64,000 nt of DNA from CAVPUA01 sp963828015 (lineage in GTDB: Bacteria > Actinomycetota > Actinomycetes > Mycobacteriales > Jatrophihabitantaceae), in contig CAWHCD010000004.1 in the NCBI GenBank assembly GCA_963828015.1, forward strand, positions 1,178,001 to 1,242,000, read 5' to 3'. Below, in pieces: positions 27,098-34,827 of this stretch. Numbering within the stretch: position 1 is the stretch's first letter; each line of letters starts with the position of its first letter. The translations under genes and the position numbers were made by a program. The notes beneath the pieces were generated by a model. The model ran no database searches. It was not told the DNA's origin and saw only the letters and a program-made list of their open reading frames with translations.

Positions 27098-28390
27098 TCA
27101 GGTGACGGTGACGGTGTCGTGCAGGGTGTTGCGGCGGGGTATCTGGTCGGGGTCGAGGGACGCGGGTGGGATGTAGTGGGGTCGGCCGCTGATCATGACC
27201 CCGACCCAGCCGTTGAAGTCCAAATTTTGGTGATGCTTTGCGCAGAGCAGGGCGCCTTGGTCGACGGAGGTTCGGCCGGTCTTGATCCACCCTTCAACAT
27301 GATGAATCTCGCACCAGACCGGAGGGGCATCACAGCCAGGCCAGGTGCAGCCCTTGTCCCGGGCGTACATCGCGCAGCGCTGGTGGCGGTTGAACAACCG
27401 CTGGCCCGTGCCGTAGGCGATGATCCCGTCCGCCTTCCCGATCACGACCGGCACGATGAGTGGGTCACCGCCGGCGATCCGCTTGGCCTGCGCGACCGAG
27501 ATCAGGGACCCGTGCCCGGTGGTGACCAACCCGGTGTCGGAGTCCCATTGGTCCACGGTGGCGGTGAGCAGCACGGTGGCCACGGTGCCGCCGACGTCGG
27601 GCAGTTCCTTGGCCCGCAAGACCAGCCGCAACGCCCCTTCGAACCCGTCATGGCGGCGTTCGGCCGGCGTGCGCGGGTCCGGGGTGCCATCGACGGCCGG
27701 CGCCGGGGCAGCGAGGGCGTCCAAGGACGCGAGGAGCACCTGCGTACAGGGCGCGGTCAGTTCACCCTCGACGCGAGAGGAGCCATCGGCGCGCTGGGCA
27801 ATAGTGAACCCGCGATGCTGGTGCCGGTAGCGCTCATCGCGCAAGGTGCCGTCGGGGTCCAGGTGATCCAGATACCGACGCCCGAGCTTGGTCAACTGGG
27901 CCGGGTCGAACATCCGCGCCGAGGCGACCAGATCGGCTTCGAGCCGATCGTCCCACTCGGCGCCAAGTCGTTCGGGCAGCTTGTTGACCGCATCGATGAT
28001 CACCTTCGCGTGCGCGGCCGACAGCTCACCGGCAGCTTCGGCCTCAGCGGTCGCCGCGAAGATCGGATCTAGCGCCTCCCCGCTCAACGACGGGCGCGGA
28101 GCCAGCTCCGCCGCCAAGGCAACCTCCCGCCGCGCCACCGCCGGCGCGGCATTCCACAACTCACCCAGCAACGCCGCCGTGTCACGGTGACCCCGCTCCC
28201 GGGCCACACCCTGGCAATCAAGAGCCGCGACCACCCGATGCCGCACCGCACCCAAACGACGCTCCACCAGCTCAGATCGCCGCGCCACCTGCAGCAACGT
28301 CTCGGCATCACAGGCGTAGAAGTCGACCGCCAGGAGCTGATCAAGCACGGCATCGAGCCGATCCATCACCTCAACCGGACTATCGAACAT
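27098..28390 (-). CDS. DUF222/HNH endonuclease, 13E12-repeat family, copy 2
   Basis: The 430-residue paralogue of copy 1, of identical length and highly similar along the whole protein. The HNH region reads CTWPGCDAP, WCEIHHVEGW, LLCAKHHQNLDFNGW; it keeps all Cys and His and has His where copy 1 has Asn in the EI-N/H-H motif. Similarity between the copies runs on about 70 bp upstream of the ATG, including the SOS-like site and an AT-rich GTTATAT element that may be a -10 box. Past the C-terminus the flanks diverge. It marks the right end of the accessory stretch that separates nudC from mrx1. Confidence 0.85.
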   Translation of the reverse strand: MFDSPVEVMDRLDAVLDQLLAVDFYACDAETLLQVARRSELVERRLGAVRHRVVAALDCQGVARERGHRDTAALLGELWNAAPAVARREVALAAELAPRPSLSGEALDPIFAATAEAEAAGELSAAHAKVIIDAVNKLPERLGAEWDDRLEADLVASARMFDPAQLTKLGRRYLDHLDPDGTLRDERYRHQHRGFTIAQRADGSSRVEGELTAPCTQVLLASLDALAAPAPAVDGTPDPRTPAERRHDGFEGALRLVLRAKELPDVGGTVATVLLTATVDQWDSDTGLVTTGHGSLISVAQAKRIAGGDPLIVPVVIGKADGIIAYGTGQRLFNRHQRCAMYARDKGCTWPGCDAPPVWCEIHHVEGWIKTGRTSVDQGALLCAKHHQNLDFNGWVGVMISGRPHYIPPASLDPDQIPRRNTLHDTVTVT

Positions 28391-28398
28391 ACATTCGA
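28383..28398 (-). promoter_or_regulatory. LexA/SOS-box-like operator overlapping the start codon of DUF222/HNH copy 2
   Basis: TCGAACATACATTCGA, the same 16 bases as at copy 1 and again containing the gene's ATG (cat at 28388-28390 on the plus strand). It differs from TCGAAC-N4-GTTCGA at one base. Its retention while the surrounding sequence has drifted argues for function. Confidence 0.65.
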
Positions 28399-28562
28399 TT
28401 CTATCGACCCAGAACGGACATCGCAAGCGATTCCCAGATATAACAGCGAATTCTCTTGATCTTAGCGCCGAGCGTCGGAGCGCCGCCCGCCGAGCGCCGA
28501 GACGATCCCGCCCGAGCGGCAAACTGGGACAGGCCGCCGCAAGCGCGCGGTTGACCGTCGGG

Positions 28563-29192
28563 CTAGAGCCGGATCGCCGGATGACGCGGGTCGTCGACGG
28601 CTACCTCGACGTCCGGCGAAATGAGGTCTTCATAGCCTTCGAAGGCGGGCAAGGTCCAAGCCCGTTCGGGTGGGGTGCGCCGGGCGAGCGCGCCGGTCGA
28701 CAGCCGCAGATGCACGCTCAGGTCGAAGGGCAGTCCGTGCGCGAGCAGCAACTCGCCGCTGAGCAGCAGGACCTGCCCCGGCTCAGCCGGTTCCGCGGCA
28801 ACCCGAGTGGCCCGGTTCGTGACCGGATCCCGCAGCGAGCTCAGATAGCGCCCGTGGCCGCCCGGGCCGAGGGGGTCGAGTACCTCAGAACGCAAGGCCC
28901 GGACGTCGAGCCAGTCGTGGCGAAACGCGTGCTCGTCGGTGTGGCCCCACTCCAGCCGCACCGAGGCATCACGATAGAACAGCTGCGCCTGCACGTGCGT
29001 GGCCGGGCGCCCAGCCGCGCGAATCGGCTCGAGCAGCGACTCGGCCAACTCGTGCGGCGCAGCGGCCCACGCCCCGTCCACCGCGACCCGTACGTAGCCC
29101 TCGCGGGCCGCGATGACTTCGGTGAGCTGGGCCGCGAGCGCGGCCGGATCCACCGGTCGCCAGGTTCGGCGCGAGGGGACGGACGAGCTCAA
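28563..29192 (-). CDS. Uridine kinase-like protein with a degenerate P-loop
   Basis: A 209-residue protein related to actinobacterial proteins annotated as uridine kinase. The expected nucleotide loop after the first strand reads VRVAVDGAWAAAPHELAE: the GxxxxGK(S/T) pattern is missing, with no Lys. Later family segments remain: QLFYRDASVRLEWG, RDPVTNRATR and VLLLSGELLL. ATP hydrolysis is therefore doubtful, and it may be a binding protein. The ATG overlaps the stop of the mycoredoxin gene upstream, so the two are translated together. Confidence 0.7.
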   Translation of the reverse strand: MSSSVPSRRTWRPVDPAALAAQLTEVIAAREGYVRVAVDGAWAAAPHELAESLLEPIRAAGRPATHVQAQLFYRDASVRLEWGHTDEHAFRHDWLDVRALRSEVLDPLGPGGHGRYLSSLRDPVTNRATRVAAEPAEPGQVLLLSGELLLAHGLPFDLSVHLRLSTGALARRTPPERAWTLPAFEGYEDLISPDVEVAVDDPRHPAIRL

Positions 29193-29422
29193 GCGGCGAG
29201 CTTGGACTTGATCTGCTCGACCGACGGATTGGTGAGCGCGCTGCCGTCGGCGAAGACGACGGTCGGCACGGTCCGGTTGCCCCCGTTGGCGGCCACGACC
29301 ACCTCAGCTGCCGATTCGTCGGTCTCGATGTCGATCTCGACGAAGTCGATGCCGGCCCGCTTGAGGCCGTCCTTGAGCCGGCGGCAATAGCCGCACCAGG
29401 TCGTTGAGTACATGGTCACCAT
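29189..29422 (-). CDS. mrx1: Mycoredoxin (glutaredoxin-like, mycothiol-dependent)
   Basis: A 77-residue glutaredoxin-fold protein with the active site TTWCGYCRRL at residues 7-16 and the TVPTVVFADGS cis-Pro loop near 52. Mycoredoxin reduces mixed disulfides between mycothiol and proteins, taking electrons from mycothiol and its reductase. ATG 29422 gives the standard short N-terminus (MVTMYSTTWCGYC); an in-frame extension of 16 codons is unlikely. It is divergent from uvrD2, as in mycobacteria. Confidence 0.93.
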   Translation of the reverse strand: MVTMYSTTWCGYCRRLKDGLKRAGIDFVEIDIETDESAAEVVVAANGGNRTVPTVVFADGSALTNPSVEQIKSKLAA

Positions 29423-29502
29423 GATGGTCCTAACACCGTCGATGGCGCCGGGATTCCGGCGTCGCGGCACAGACTGTCAGCGCGCGCTGGCAGGATCGGC
29501 TC

Positions 29503-31497
29503 GTGACGTCCCCCGATCCGGCCCAGGTCCTGCTGGGTCTCGATCCCCAACAGCGCGACGCGGCCGAGGCGGTCCGAGGTCCGGTCTGCATCCTGGCCGG
29601 TGCCGGCACGGGCAAGACCCGGGCCATCACGCACCGCATCGCCTACGGCATCCGCACCGGTGCCATCCCGGCCGGACAGCTGTTGGCCGTCACCTTTACC
29701 GCCCGGGCGGCCGGCGAGCTGCGGACCCGCCTGCGCGGGCTGGGCGCCGGTGGCGTGCAAGCACGCACCTTCCATGCGGCGGCGCTGCGCCAGCTCACCT
29801 ATTTCGCGCCCCGGGTTCTGGGCGGTTCGATGCCCGACGTGCTCGACAACCCGACCCGGCTGGTGGGCAACGTCGCGGCCCGGGCCCGGCTGCGGGTCGA
29901 GCGCGGCGATGTCCGTGACCTGGCGGCCGAGATCGACTGGGCCAAGTCGGTGCTGGTCACCCCGGCCGACTACCCGGCCGCGGCGGCGGCCGCCGGGCGC
30001 GAACCGCCGCGCGCCCCGGAAACGGTCGCCGAGATCTACTCCGGTTACGAGCAGGCCAAACAGCGCGCGCGCCAGGTCGACTTCGCCGATCTGCTGCTGA
30101 TCATGGCCGGCGCGATCGAGGAGCTGCCCGACGTCGCCGAAGAGGTCCGTTCGCGCTATCGCCACTTCGTCGTGGACGAATACCAGGACGTCTCACCACT
30201 GCAGCAGCGCCTGCTCGATGCCTGGCTCGGCGACCGCGACGACCTCTGCGTCGTCGGCGACCCCAACCAGACGATCTACAGCTTCGCCGGGGCCACGCCG
30301 CGGCATCTGCTCGACTTCGACCGGCGCTTTCCGGGGGCCGTGGTCGTCAAGCTGGTACGTGACTACCGGTCCACGCCGCAGGTCGTGGATCTGGCCAACC
30401 GGCTCGTCGGCTCTGGGCCGGGGGGCGTCGCGTTGATCGGGCAGCGCGCCGACGGCCCGGCCCCCACGTTCAGCGAGCATGACGACGAGCCGGCCGAGGC
30501 GGCCGCCGTCGCGGCCCGGTGTGTCGCGCTGATCGCGGCCGGCACCCCGGCGGCGCAGATCGCGGTGCTGTTCCGGATCAACGCGCAGTCCGAGGTCTAC
30601 GAGGCCGCGCTGAGTGCCGTCGGCGTGCCCTACGTGCTGCGCGGCGGCGAGCGGTTCTTCGACCGCCCCGAGATTCGCGAGGCTCGCCTGCTGCTGCGCG
30701 GGGCGGCCCGCTCCGGCGACGCCGATGACGAGCTGGCCGAGTCGGTGCGGGCAGTGCTGGCCAGCGTCGGGTGGCACGCCGAGTCCCCGCCCCCGGGCGG
30801 CACCGCGCGCGAACGCTGGGAGTCCCTGGCCGCATTGGTGAGCCTGGCCGACGACCTGCGCGCGCTGCATCCCGACGCCGGGCTGGCCGAGCTGGTGGCC
30901 GAACTCGACCAGCGCGCCGACGCCCAGCACGCCCCGACGGTGCAGGGCGTCACCCTGGCCTCGCTGCATTCGGCCAAGGGCCTGGAGTGGGACGCCGTCT
31001 TCCTCGTCGGGCTGACCGACACCACCCTGCCGATCCAGCACGCCACCACCGAGGCCCAGATCGCGGAGGAACGGCGGCTGCTCTACGTCGGCATCACCCG
31101 CGCCCGCGAGGACCTCGCGCTGTCCTGGGCCCTGGCCCGCAGCCCCGGCCAGCGTCGGGGCCGGCGGCCCTCGCGTTTCCTGGACGGCCTGCGTCCGGTG
31201 AGTGCGACACCGGCCCGCACGGTCAAGGCGGCCGCGCCGGCCGCGGAGGACGCGGAGCTGTTCGGGCGGATGCGGGTGTGGCGCAAGCGACAGGCCGAGG
31301 CCCAGAAGGTGCCGGCCTATGTCGTGTTCTCCGACGCGACCCTGGTGGCGATCGCCGATGCCGCTCCGGGCAGTCGGACCGCGTTGGCGCGGGTCAGCGG
31401 CGTCGGGAGCACCAAGCTGGAGCGCTACGCCGACGCGGTGCTGGCTCTGGTCTCGGGAGCCGACCCGCAAGCGGTCGAGCTCGTCGAGAAGATTTAA
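29503..31497 (+). CDS. uvrD2: UvrD2-type superfamily 1 DNA helicase with HRDC domain
   Basis: The 664-residue helicase has GAGTGKTRAI near residue 33, VVDEYQDVSPLQQ near 223, VGDPNQTIYSFAG near 248, HSAKGLEWD near 490 and VGITRARE near 530. An HRDC domain closes the protein (about 595-664). Mycobacterial UvrD2 has a tetracysteine zinc module between helicase and HRDC; here that linker (ATPARTVKAAAPAAEDAELF) contains no Cys at all. It is probably a repair or replication helicase. GTG start at 29503. The stop codon overlaps the AT-rich element of the whiB7 promoter. Confidence 0.92.
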   Translation: MTSPDPAQVLLGLDPQQRDAAEAVRGPVCILAGAGTGKTRAITHRIAYGIRTGAIPAGQLLAVTFTARAAGELRTRLRGLGAGGVQARTFHAAALRQLTYFAPRVLGGSMPDVLDNPTRLVGNVAARARLRVERGDVRDLAAEIDWAKSVLVTPADYPAAAAAAGREPPRAPETVAEIYSGYEQAKQRARQVDFADLLLIMAGAIEELPDVAEEVRSRYRHFVVDEYQDVSPLQQRLLDAWLGDRDDLCVVGDPNQTIYSFAGATPRHLLDFDRRFPGAVVVKLVRDYRSTPQVVDLANRLVGSGPGGVALIGQRADGPAPTFSEHDDEPAEAAAVAARCVALIAAGTPAAQIAVLFRINAQSEVYEAALSAVGVPYVLRGGERFFDRPEIREARLLLRGAARSGDADDELAESVRAVLASVGWHAESPPPGGTARERWESLAALVSLADDLRALHPDAGLAELVAELDQRADAQHAPTVQGVTLASLHSAKGLEWDAVFLVGLTDTTLPIQHATTEAQIAEERRLLYVGITRAREDLALSWALARSPGQRRGRRPSRFLDGLRPVSATPARTVKAAAPAAEDAELFGRMRVWRKRQAEAQKVPAYVVFSDATLVAIADAAPGSRTALARVSGVGSTKLERYADAVLALVSGADPQAVELVEKI

Positions 31498-31532
31498 ATC
31501 GTTTGCACCGCGTACGCGTGCTCGATTAACCT
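31492..31532 (+). promoter_or_regulatory. whiB7 promoter with AT-rich WhiB7 element
   Basis: ATTTAAAT at 31492-31499 lies directly before a -35 box TTGCAC (31503-31508); 18 bases later is TAACCT (31527-31532) as -10. WhiB7 binds AT-rich DNA next to the -35 through its AT-hook while contacting SigA, so this layout predicts autoactivation. It overlaps the uvrD2 stop codon. Confidence 0.7.
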
Positions 31533-31589
31533 TCTGTCTCGACCACCGGGCGCGCGTGTGCGCCCCCACTACGCAGGGAGGTGCCCGCA

Positions 31590-31736
31590 ATGAATCAGCT
31601 GAAGCTGACGTCCTGGTTTAGCGGCACCCGTCTGCACGTAATGGCGATCGACGCCCATGTCATGGGCTATGTCGACTCGGGCCGCGCCATCACGTCGGCC
31701 AAGCCGGCCCCGCCGCCTCGAGGAGCGCATCGCTGA
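31590..31736 (+). CDS. whiB7 leader peptide (uORF), 48 codons
   Basis: ATG 31590 follows a CAGGGAGG ribosome site by about ten bases, and the frame runs 48 codons to TGA at 31734. The peptide starts MNQLKLTSWF and ends KPAPPPRGAHR. Its last Pro-Pro-Pro-Arg-Gly codons form the upstream arm of the antiterminator (31710-31722). Known whiB7 leaders sense slowed translation through such uORFs: a ribosome reaching the end lets the terminator form, one stalled upstream lets the antiterminator form. The exact stalling codons are not evident. Confidence 0.75.
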   Translation: MNQLKLTSWFSGTRLHVMAIDAHVMGYVDSGRAITSAKPAPPPRGAHR

Positions 31737-31769
31737 AATCGTCAGCGTTCGGCTCACTCGAGGCCGCGG
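31710..31769 (+). promoter_or_regulatory. whiB7 leader antiterminator arms
   Basis: CCGCCGCCTCGAG (31710-31722) can pair with CTCGAGGCCGCGG (31757-31769) over 12 of 13 bases. The second arm includes the left arm of the downstream terminator (31762-31769), so the two folds exclude each other. The first arm is inside the uORF's last codons. Confidence 0.7.
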
Positions 31770-31798
31770 ATCCCGCCAGGGGAACCGCGGCCTTTTTG
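31762..31798 (+). terminator. Intrinsic terminator in the whiB7 leader (attenuator)
   Basis: A perfect eight-base inverted repeat GGCCGCGG (31762-31769) and CCGCGGCC (31785-31792) is followed at once by TTTTTG. It lies 68 bases before the whiB7 start codon, so it would stop transcription before the gene unless disrupted. Confidence 0.85.
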
Positions 31799-31865
31799 TT
31801 TGTCCGATCCAGCAAGGTTCGGCCCGTACATCCATCGCCAATCGAAATCCAAGGAGGTGCCCGAG

Positions 31866-32210
31866 ATGTTGACCAGCTGCCCGACGCTCCCGGAGGAGCG
31901 TCTGACGCTGCTTGACGGCGGGTTCGATGCCCCGGTGTCGATCGATCCGATCTCTCGCAGCGGCCCGGTGGGGCTGCCCTGCCAGGTCGAGAACGCGGAC
32001 CTGTGGTTCGCCGAGACGCCGGAGGAGCTCGAGCAGGCGAAGTCGTTCTGCCAGGCCTGCCCGGCGCGGCTGGCCTGCTTCGCCGGCGCGACCGAACGCC
32101 GTGAGCCCTGCGGGGTCTGGGGCGGGGAGATCTTCGAGCGGGGCGCGGTCGTGGAGCGTAAGCGACCGCGGGGGCGTCCGCGCAAGGCCGACCGCGAGGT
32201 CGCCGCCTGA
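31866..32210 (+). CDS. whiB7: WhiB7 transcriptional activator of intrinsic antibiotic resistance
   Basis: A 114-residue WhiB protein. The four iron-sulfur Cys are in GLPCQVENADLWF, then CQACPARLAC (C-x2-C-x5-C). The WhiB turn GVWGGE is followed by EIFERG and a C-terminal AT-hook RGRPRK, the combination that identifies WhiB7 rather than other WhiB proteins. It binds SigA and AT-rich promoters to induce ribosome-protection, efflux and modification genes. ATG 31866 has AAGGAGGT upstream. The upstream leader contains promoter, uORF and attenuator, and gene order (uvrD2, whiB7, ABC1 kinase) matches mycobacteria. Confidence 0.95.
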   Translation: MLTSCPTLPEERLTLLDGGFDAPVSIDPISRSGPVGLPCQVENADLWFAETPEELEQAKSFCQACPARLACFAGATERREPCGVWGGEIFERGAVVERKRPRGRPRKADREVAA

Positions 32211-33602
32211 TCAGGTCATCCGCGCCGCGCCGCCTCCCGTCGGGGCCGAGACGGCGCGGATGACCTGCTCCAACTCGCTCGTCAGTCGGCGAAGCCGGGT
32301 TGCCACTGCTCGGCCAGCTGCCGATAAGGGCGCGGTGGCCCCGAGCTGGCACAGGATCGCGATCGAGCCGAGCGTGACCCGGTGGATGAGCAGGTAGGAC
32401 GGTGGCAGGTTCAACAGCCGTCCGACCTGGGCGTCCTCGCGCCGCGGATCGCCGAGCCGGGCGGCCTGGGCCTGCAGCCAGCTGCGGCTGAACGTGAAGT
32501 TCTCGCTGCTGAGCGGCTCGAGGGCCGGGCCGAAGTAGTTCATGACCTGTTCCGGGGTCACCTCGACGCCGGGTAGCAGGAAGTTCTCATGGCGCAGGAC
32601 GTCGACCGCGGCATCGCCCTGCCCGTCGATGAGCAGGCGCGTGAGCCGCCCGAGCGAGGCCGGAATGCCGTCGGGCAGGCGGGCGACCGCGCCGAAATCG
32701 ACGACACCCAGCCGCCCGTCGGCCAACAGCCGGAAGTTGCCGGGATGCGGGTCGGCGTGCAGCAGCCCGGCCCGCTGCGGCGCGGAGAAATGCAGCAACG
32801 ACAACAGAGACCCGGCCCGGTCGCGTTGCGCCGCGGTGCCGTCGGCGATGATCTGCGACAGGGGCGTGCCGGTGATCCACTCGGTAACGAGCACCTTGGG
32901 CGCACTCGCGACGACCCGCCCGATCGCGATGTCGGGGTCGTCGCGATAGGCGGCGGCAAAGGCCCGCTGCGCATCGGCTTCCAGGCTGTAGTCCAGCTCC
33001 TCGAGCACGCGTTGCTTGAGTTCGGCCAGCAGCGGTTTGACGTCGAGCCCGGGGGACAGGCGTCCGAACAGCCAGGCCATGCGCGAGAGCTGGGTGAAGT
33101 CCGACATCATCGCCTGGGCGGCCCCGGGGTACTGGATCTTGACGGCGACGTTGCGGCCATCGCCCCACACCGCTCGGTGGACCTGACCGATGCTGGCCGC
33201 CGCGGCCGGCTCGTCGTCGAAGCTGGTGAACCGCTCGCGCCAGGTCCGCCCGAACTGCTCGTCCAACACCCGGTGCACGGTGGCCACCGGCATCGGCGGT
33301 GCCGCCTCCTGCAGCCGCGTGAGCGCCTCGCGGTAGGGCGCCGCTGAGTCATCGGGCAGCGCGGCTTCGAATACCGACAAGGCCTGCCCGAGCTTCATCG
33401 CCCCGCCCTTGAGCTCGCCGAGCACGGCGAACAGTTGCTCGGCGGTACGCGCCTGCAGCTCGGCCTGCACATCGGCCGCCGATTTGCCGGTGATGCGCTT
33501 GCCCAGGCCCAGTGCAGAACGACCGGCAACGCCGAGCGGCAACGCGGCCAGCTTCACCGCGCGGGCCCTTCGCGTTGCCGGAAGCTCGTCCACGATCTTC
33601 AT
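32211..33602 (-). CDS. ABC1/ADCK (UbiB-like) family atypical kinase
   Basis: A 463-residue protein with the family hallmarks: a KGGAMKLGQAL segment (KxGQ motif) near residue 65, an Ala-rich AAASIGQVHRA loop near 133, VAVKIQYPG (ATP-site Lys) near 151, LHADPHPGNF near 281 and VVDFGAV near 297. Such proteins support quinone or lipid metabolism as atypical ATPases or kinases. In M. tuberculosis the homologue Rv3197 is next to whiB7 and belongs to its regulon, where it contributes to macrolide tolerance. Here the two genes converge tail to tail with no spacer, sharing a 16-bp inverted repeat. Confidence 0.9.
   Translation of the reverse strand: MKIVDELPATRRARAVKLAALPLGVAGRSALGLGKRITGKSAADVQAELQARTAEQLFAVLGELKGGAMKLGQALSVFEAALPDDSAAPYREALTRLQEAAPPMPVATVHRVLDEQFGRTWRERFTSFDDEPAAAASIGQVHRAVWGDGRNVAVKIQYPGAAQAMMSDFTQLSRMAWLFGRLSPGLDVKPLLAELKQRVLEELDYSLEADAQRAFAAAYRDDPDIAIGRVVASAPKVLVTEWITGTPLSQIIADGTAAQRDRAGSLLSLLHFSAPQRAGLLHADPHPGNFRLLADGRLGVVDFGAVARLPDGIPASLGRLTRLLIDGQGDAAVDVLRHENFLLPGVEVTPEQVMNYFGPALEPLSSENFTFSRSWLQAQAARLGDPRREDAQVGRLLNLPPSYLLIHRVTLGSIAILCQLGATAPLSAAGRAVATRLRRLTSELEQVIRAVSAPTGGGAARMT
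32212..32267. terminator. Bidirectional terminator candidate between whiB7 and the ABC1 kinase gene
   Basis: The 16-base arms CAGGTCATCCGCGCCG (32212-32227) and CGGCGCGGATGACCTG (32252-32267) are perfect inverted repeats around a 24-base loop. There is no T-run, as often in actinomycete terminators. The hairpin lies inside the last codons of the kinase gene and just after the whiB7 stop. Confidence 0.65.
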
Positions 33603-33660
33603 TCTGGCCTACGGTCGCTAATCACCGGCGCGCGCGCACTGCGCGCCCTCGCACCAACAC

Positions 33661-34680
33661 TCATATCGCGGCCGCGCAGGAACAGTCCGGGTGCCGATCC
33701 CAGGTCCGTCGGCGCAGTCGCCAGTCGGGCAGTTCGAGCTCCACCGTGCCGTTGAGGCTGGCCGGCTCGTCGCCATCGAGGTAGGCCAGGACGTGCAGGG
33801 CCGCGACACTGGCCGCTAGGGAAACCAGGGCCACATCCGAGGGCGGTGGGTACTTCGTTGCCGCCGAGAGCTGCACGGCCAGACTGGTCCAGGCCGGGTC
33901 GCGCTCGAGGCGATGCCGGTCGGCGCACCCCAGACAGCTGGTCAGCCCGGGCAGGACGAGCGGGCCGACCACCAGCTGATCCCCGCTGCAGCGAGCCACC
34001 AGATGGGCCTGGGCGTCGTGGTGCAGCAGTTCGCGCACGTCCTCCTCGATCGGCCCGTTGCTCGTGAGGATGACGAGGTCGACCGCCTCGTTGGTGGTCG
34101 GGGCGCTCGTGCGGACCTCCGGCGCGGCCCGGCGCAGCACGTCCGCGCAGGCGCCCTCGAAATCCCGGCCCTCGTCCTCGACGGCGAATCCGCCGGGCAT
34201 CGCGGCCCGCAGGCGTACCGCCCCCGTCCCGGCCACGTGGACGTGCCCCACCCCGGCGGCGGCCAGCAGCCCGCCCAGCGCGGCCCCCACCCGTCCGTCC
34301 CCGGCGACGACCACCCGTGCCTGCCTGCGGCCATTCAGCATCCGGGCCGCGGCGCGCGGATGGCGGATGCGTAGCGCCGAGAGCTCCGGGGCCAGGCGAG
34401 CTCGCACGGACGGGTCCTCGCCATCCTCGGGGTACAGGAAACCGGTGTCCATCAGGTGGGCCAGCGTGCGCTCCCACCCGGGCTGAGGCGCACCCGCGGG
34501 CGCCTCGACACCGAGTAGCTGGACGAGCTCCTCGTGCGGCACGCCGTCGACGATCACCGAGCGGGCACCGAGCTCGAACTGCAGGCTGTCGGCCGCCCGC
34601 CAGAGCAGCCGCACGGCCGGGTTGAGCCGAGTTCGGGCCGGCCGGCGGGGACGGATGTCGGGATCGGTGGGTATTGTCAC
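33661..34680 (-). CDS. ThiF/E1-like protein (Rv3196-type), activity uncertain
   Basis: The 339-residue protein has a Rossmann-like core typical of ThiF-family adenylyltransferases: ARVVVAGDGRVGAALGGLL near residue 120 and DLVILTSNGP near 205. A CLGCAD pair near 255 and a C-terminal DCSC provide a possible zinc site. The ATP-binding Arg and catalytic Cys of MoeB/ThiF proteins are not obvious, so it may bind peptide or protein without adenylation, as in leader-binding cyclodehydratase partners. It lies on the minus strand upstream of the ABC1 kinase gene, again as in mycobacteria. Confidence 0.75.
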   Translation of the reverse strand: MTIPTDPDIRPRRPARTRLNPAVRLLWRAADSLQFELGARSVIVDGVPHEELVQLLGVEAPAGAPQPGWERTLAHLMDTGFLYPEDGEDPSVRARLAPELSALRIRHPRAAARMLNGRRQARVVVAGDGRVGAALGGLLAAAGVGHVHVAGTGAVRLRAAMPGGFAVEDEGRDFEGACADVLRRAAPEVRTSAPTTNEAVDLVILTSNGPIEEDVRELLHHDAQAHLVARCSGDQLVVGPLVLPGLTSCLGCADRHRLERDPAWTSLAVQLSAATKYPPPSDVALVSLAASVAALHVLAYLDGDEPASLNGTVELELPDWRLRRRTWDRHPDCSCAAAI

Positions 34681-34761
34681 CGGACTACCGTCTCAAATCC
34701 GGCGCACCCCTGCCGCCCGTCATCCACAGGCATTGCCTAAAGTGTGACTCTCAAGCGTATG

Positions 34762-34790
34762 TCCACACCTCTGTGCACAGGTGTGGATAA
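34762..34790. promoter_or_regulatory. Inverted repeat merged with a DnaA-box-like 9-mer in a divergent intergenic region
   Basis: Between the divergent ThiF-like and metallopeptidase genes, TCCACACCT (34762-34770) and AGGTGTGGA (34779-34787) form a nine-base inverted repeat. Its right arm runs into TGTGGATAA (34782-34790), the reverse complement of TTATCCACA. It may be an operator for one or both genes. Confidence 0.45.
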
Positions 34791-34827
34791 CCACAGCATG
34801 GTCCGAGCCTGGAGCTAGGTTGGCCTC

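Noticed and set aside
34681..34827. Replication origin
   Set aside because: Only one DnaA-like box and no dnaA/dnaN neighbours or AT-rich unwinding stretch.
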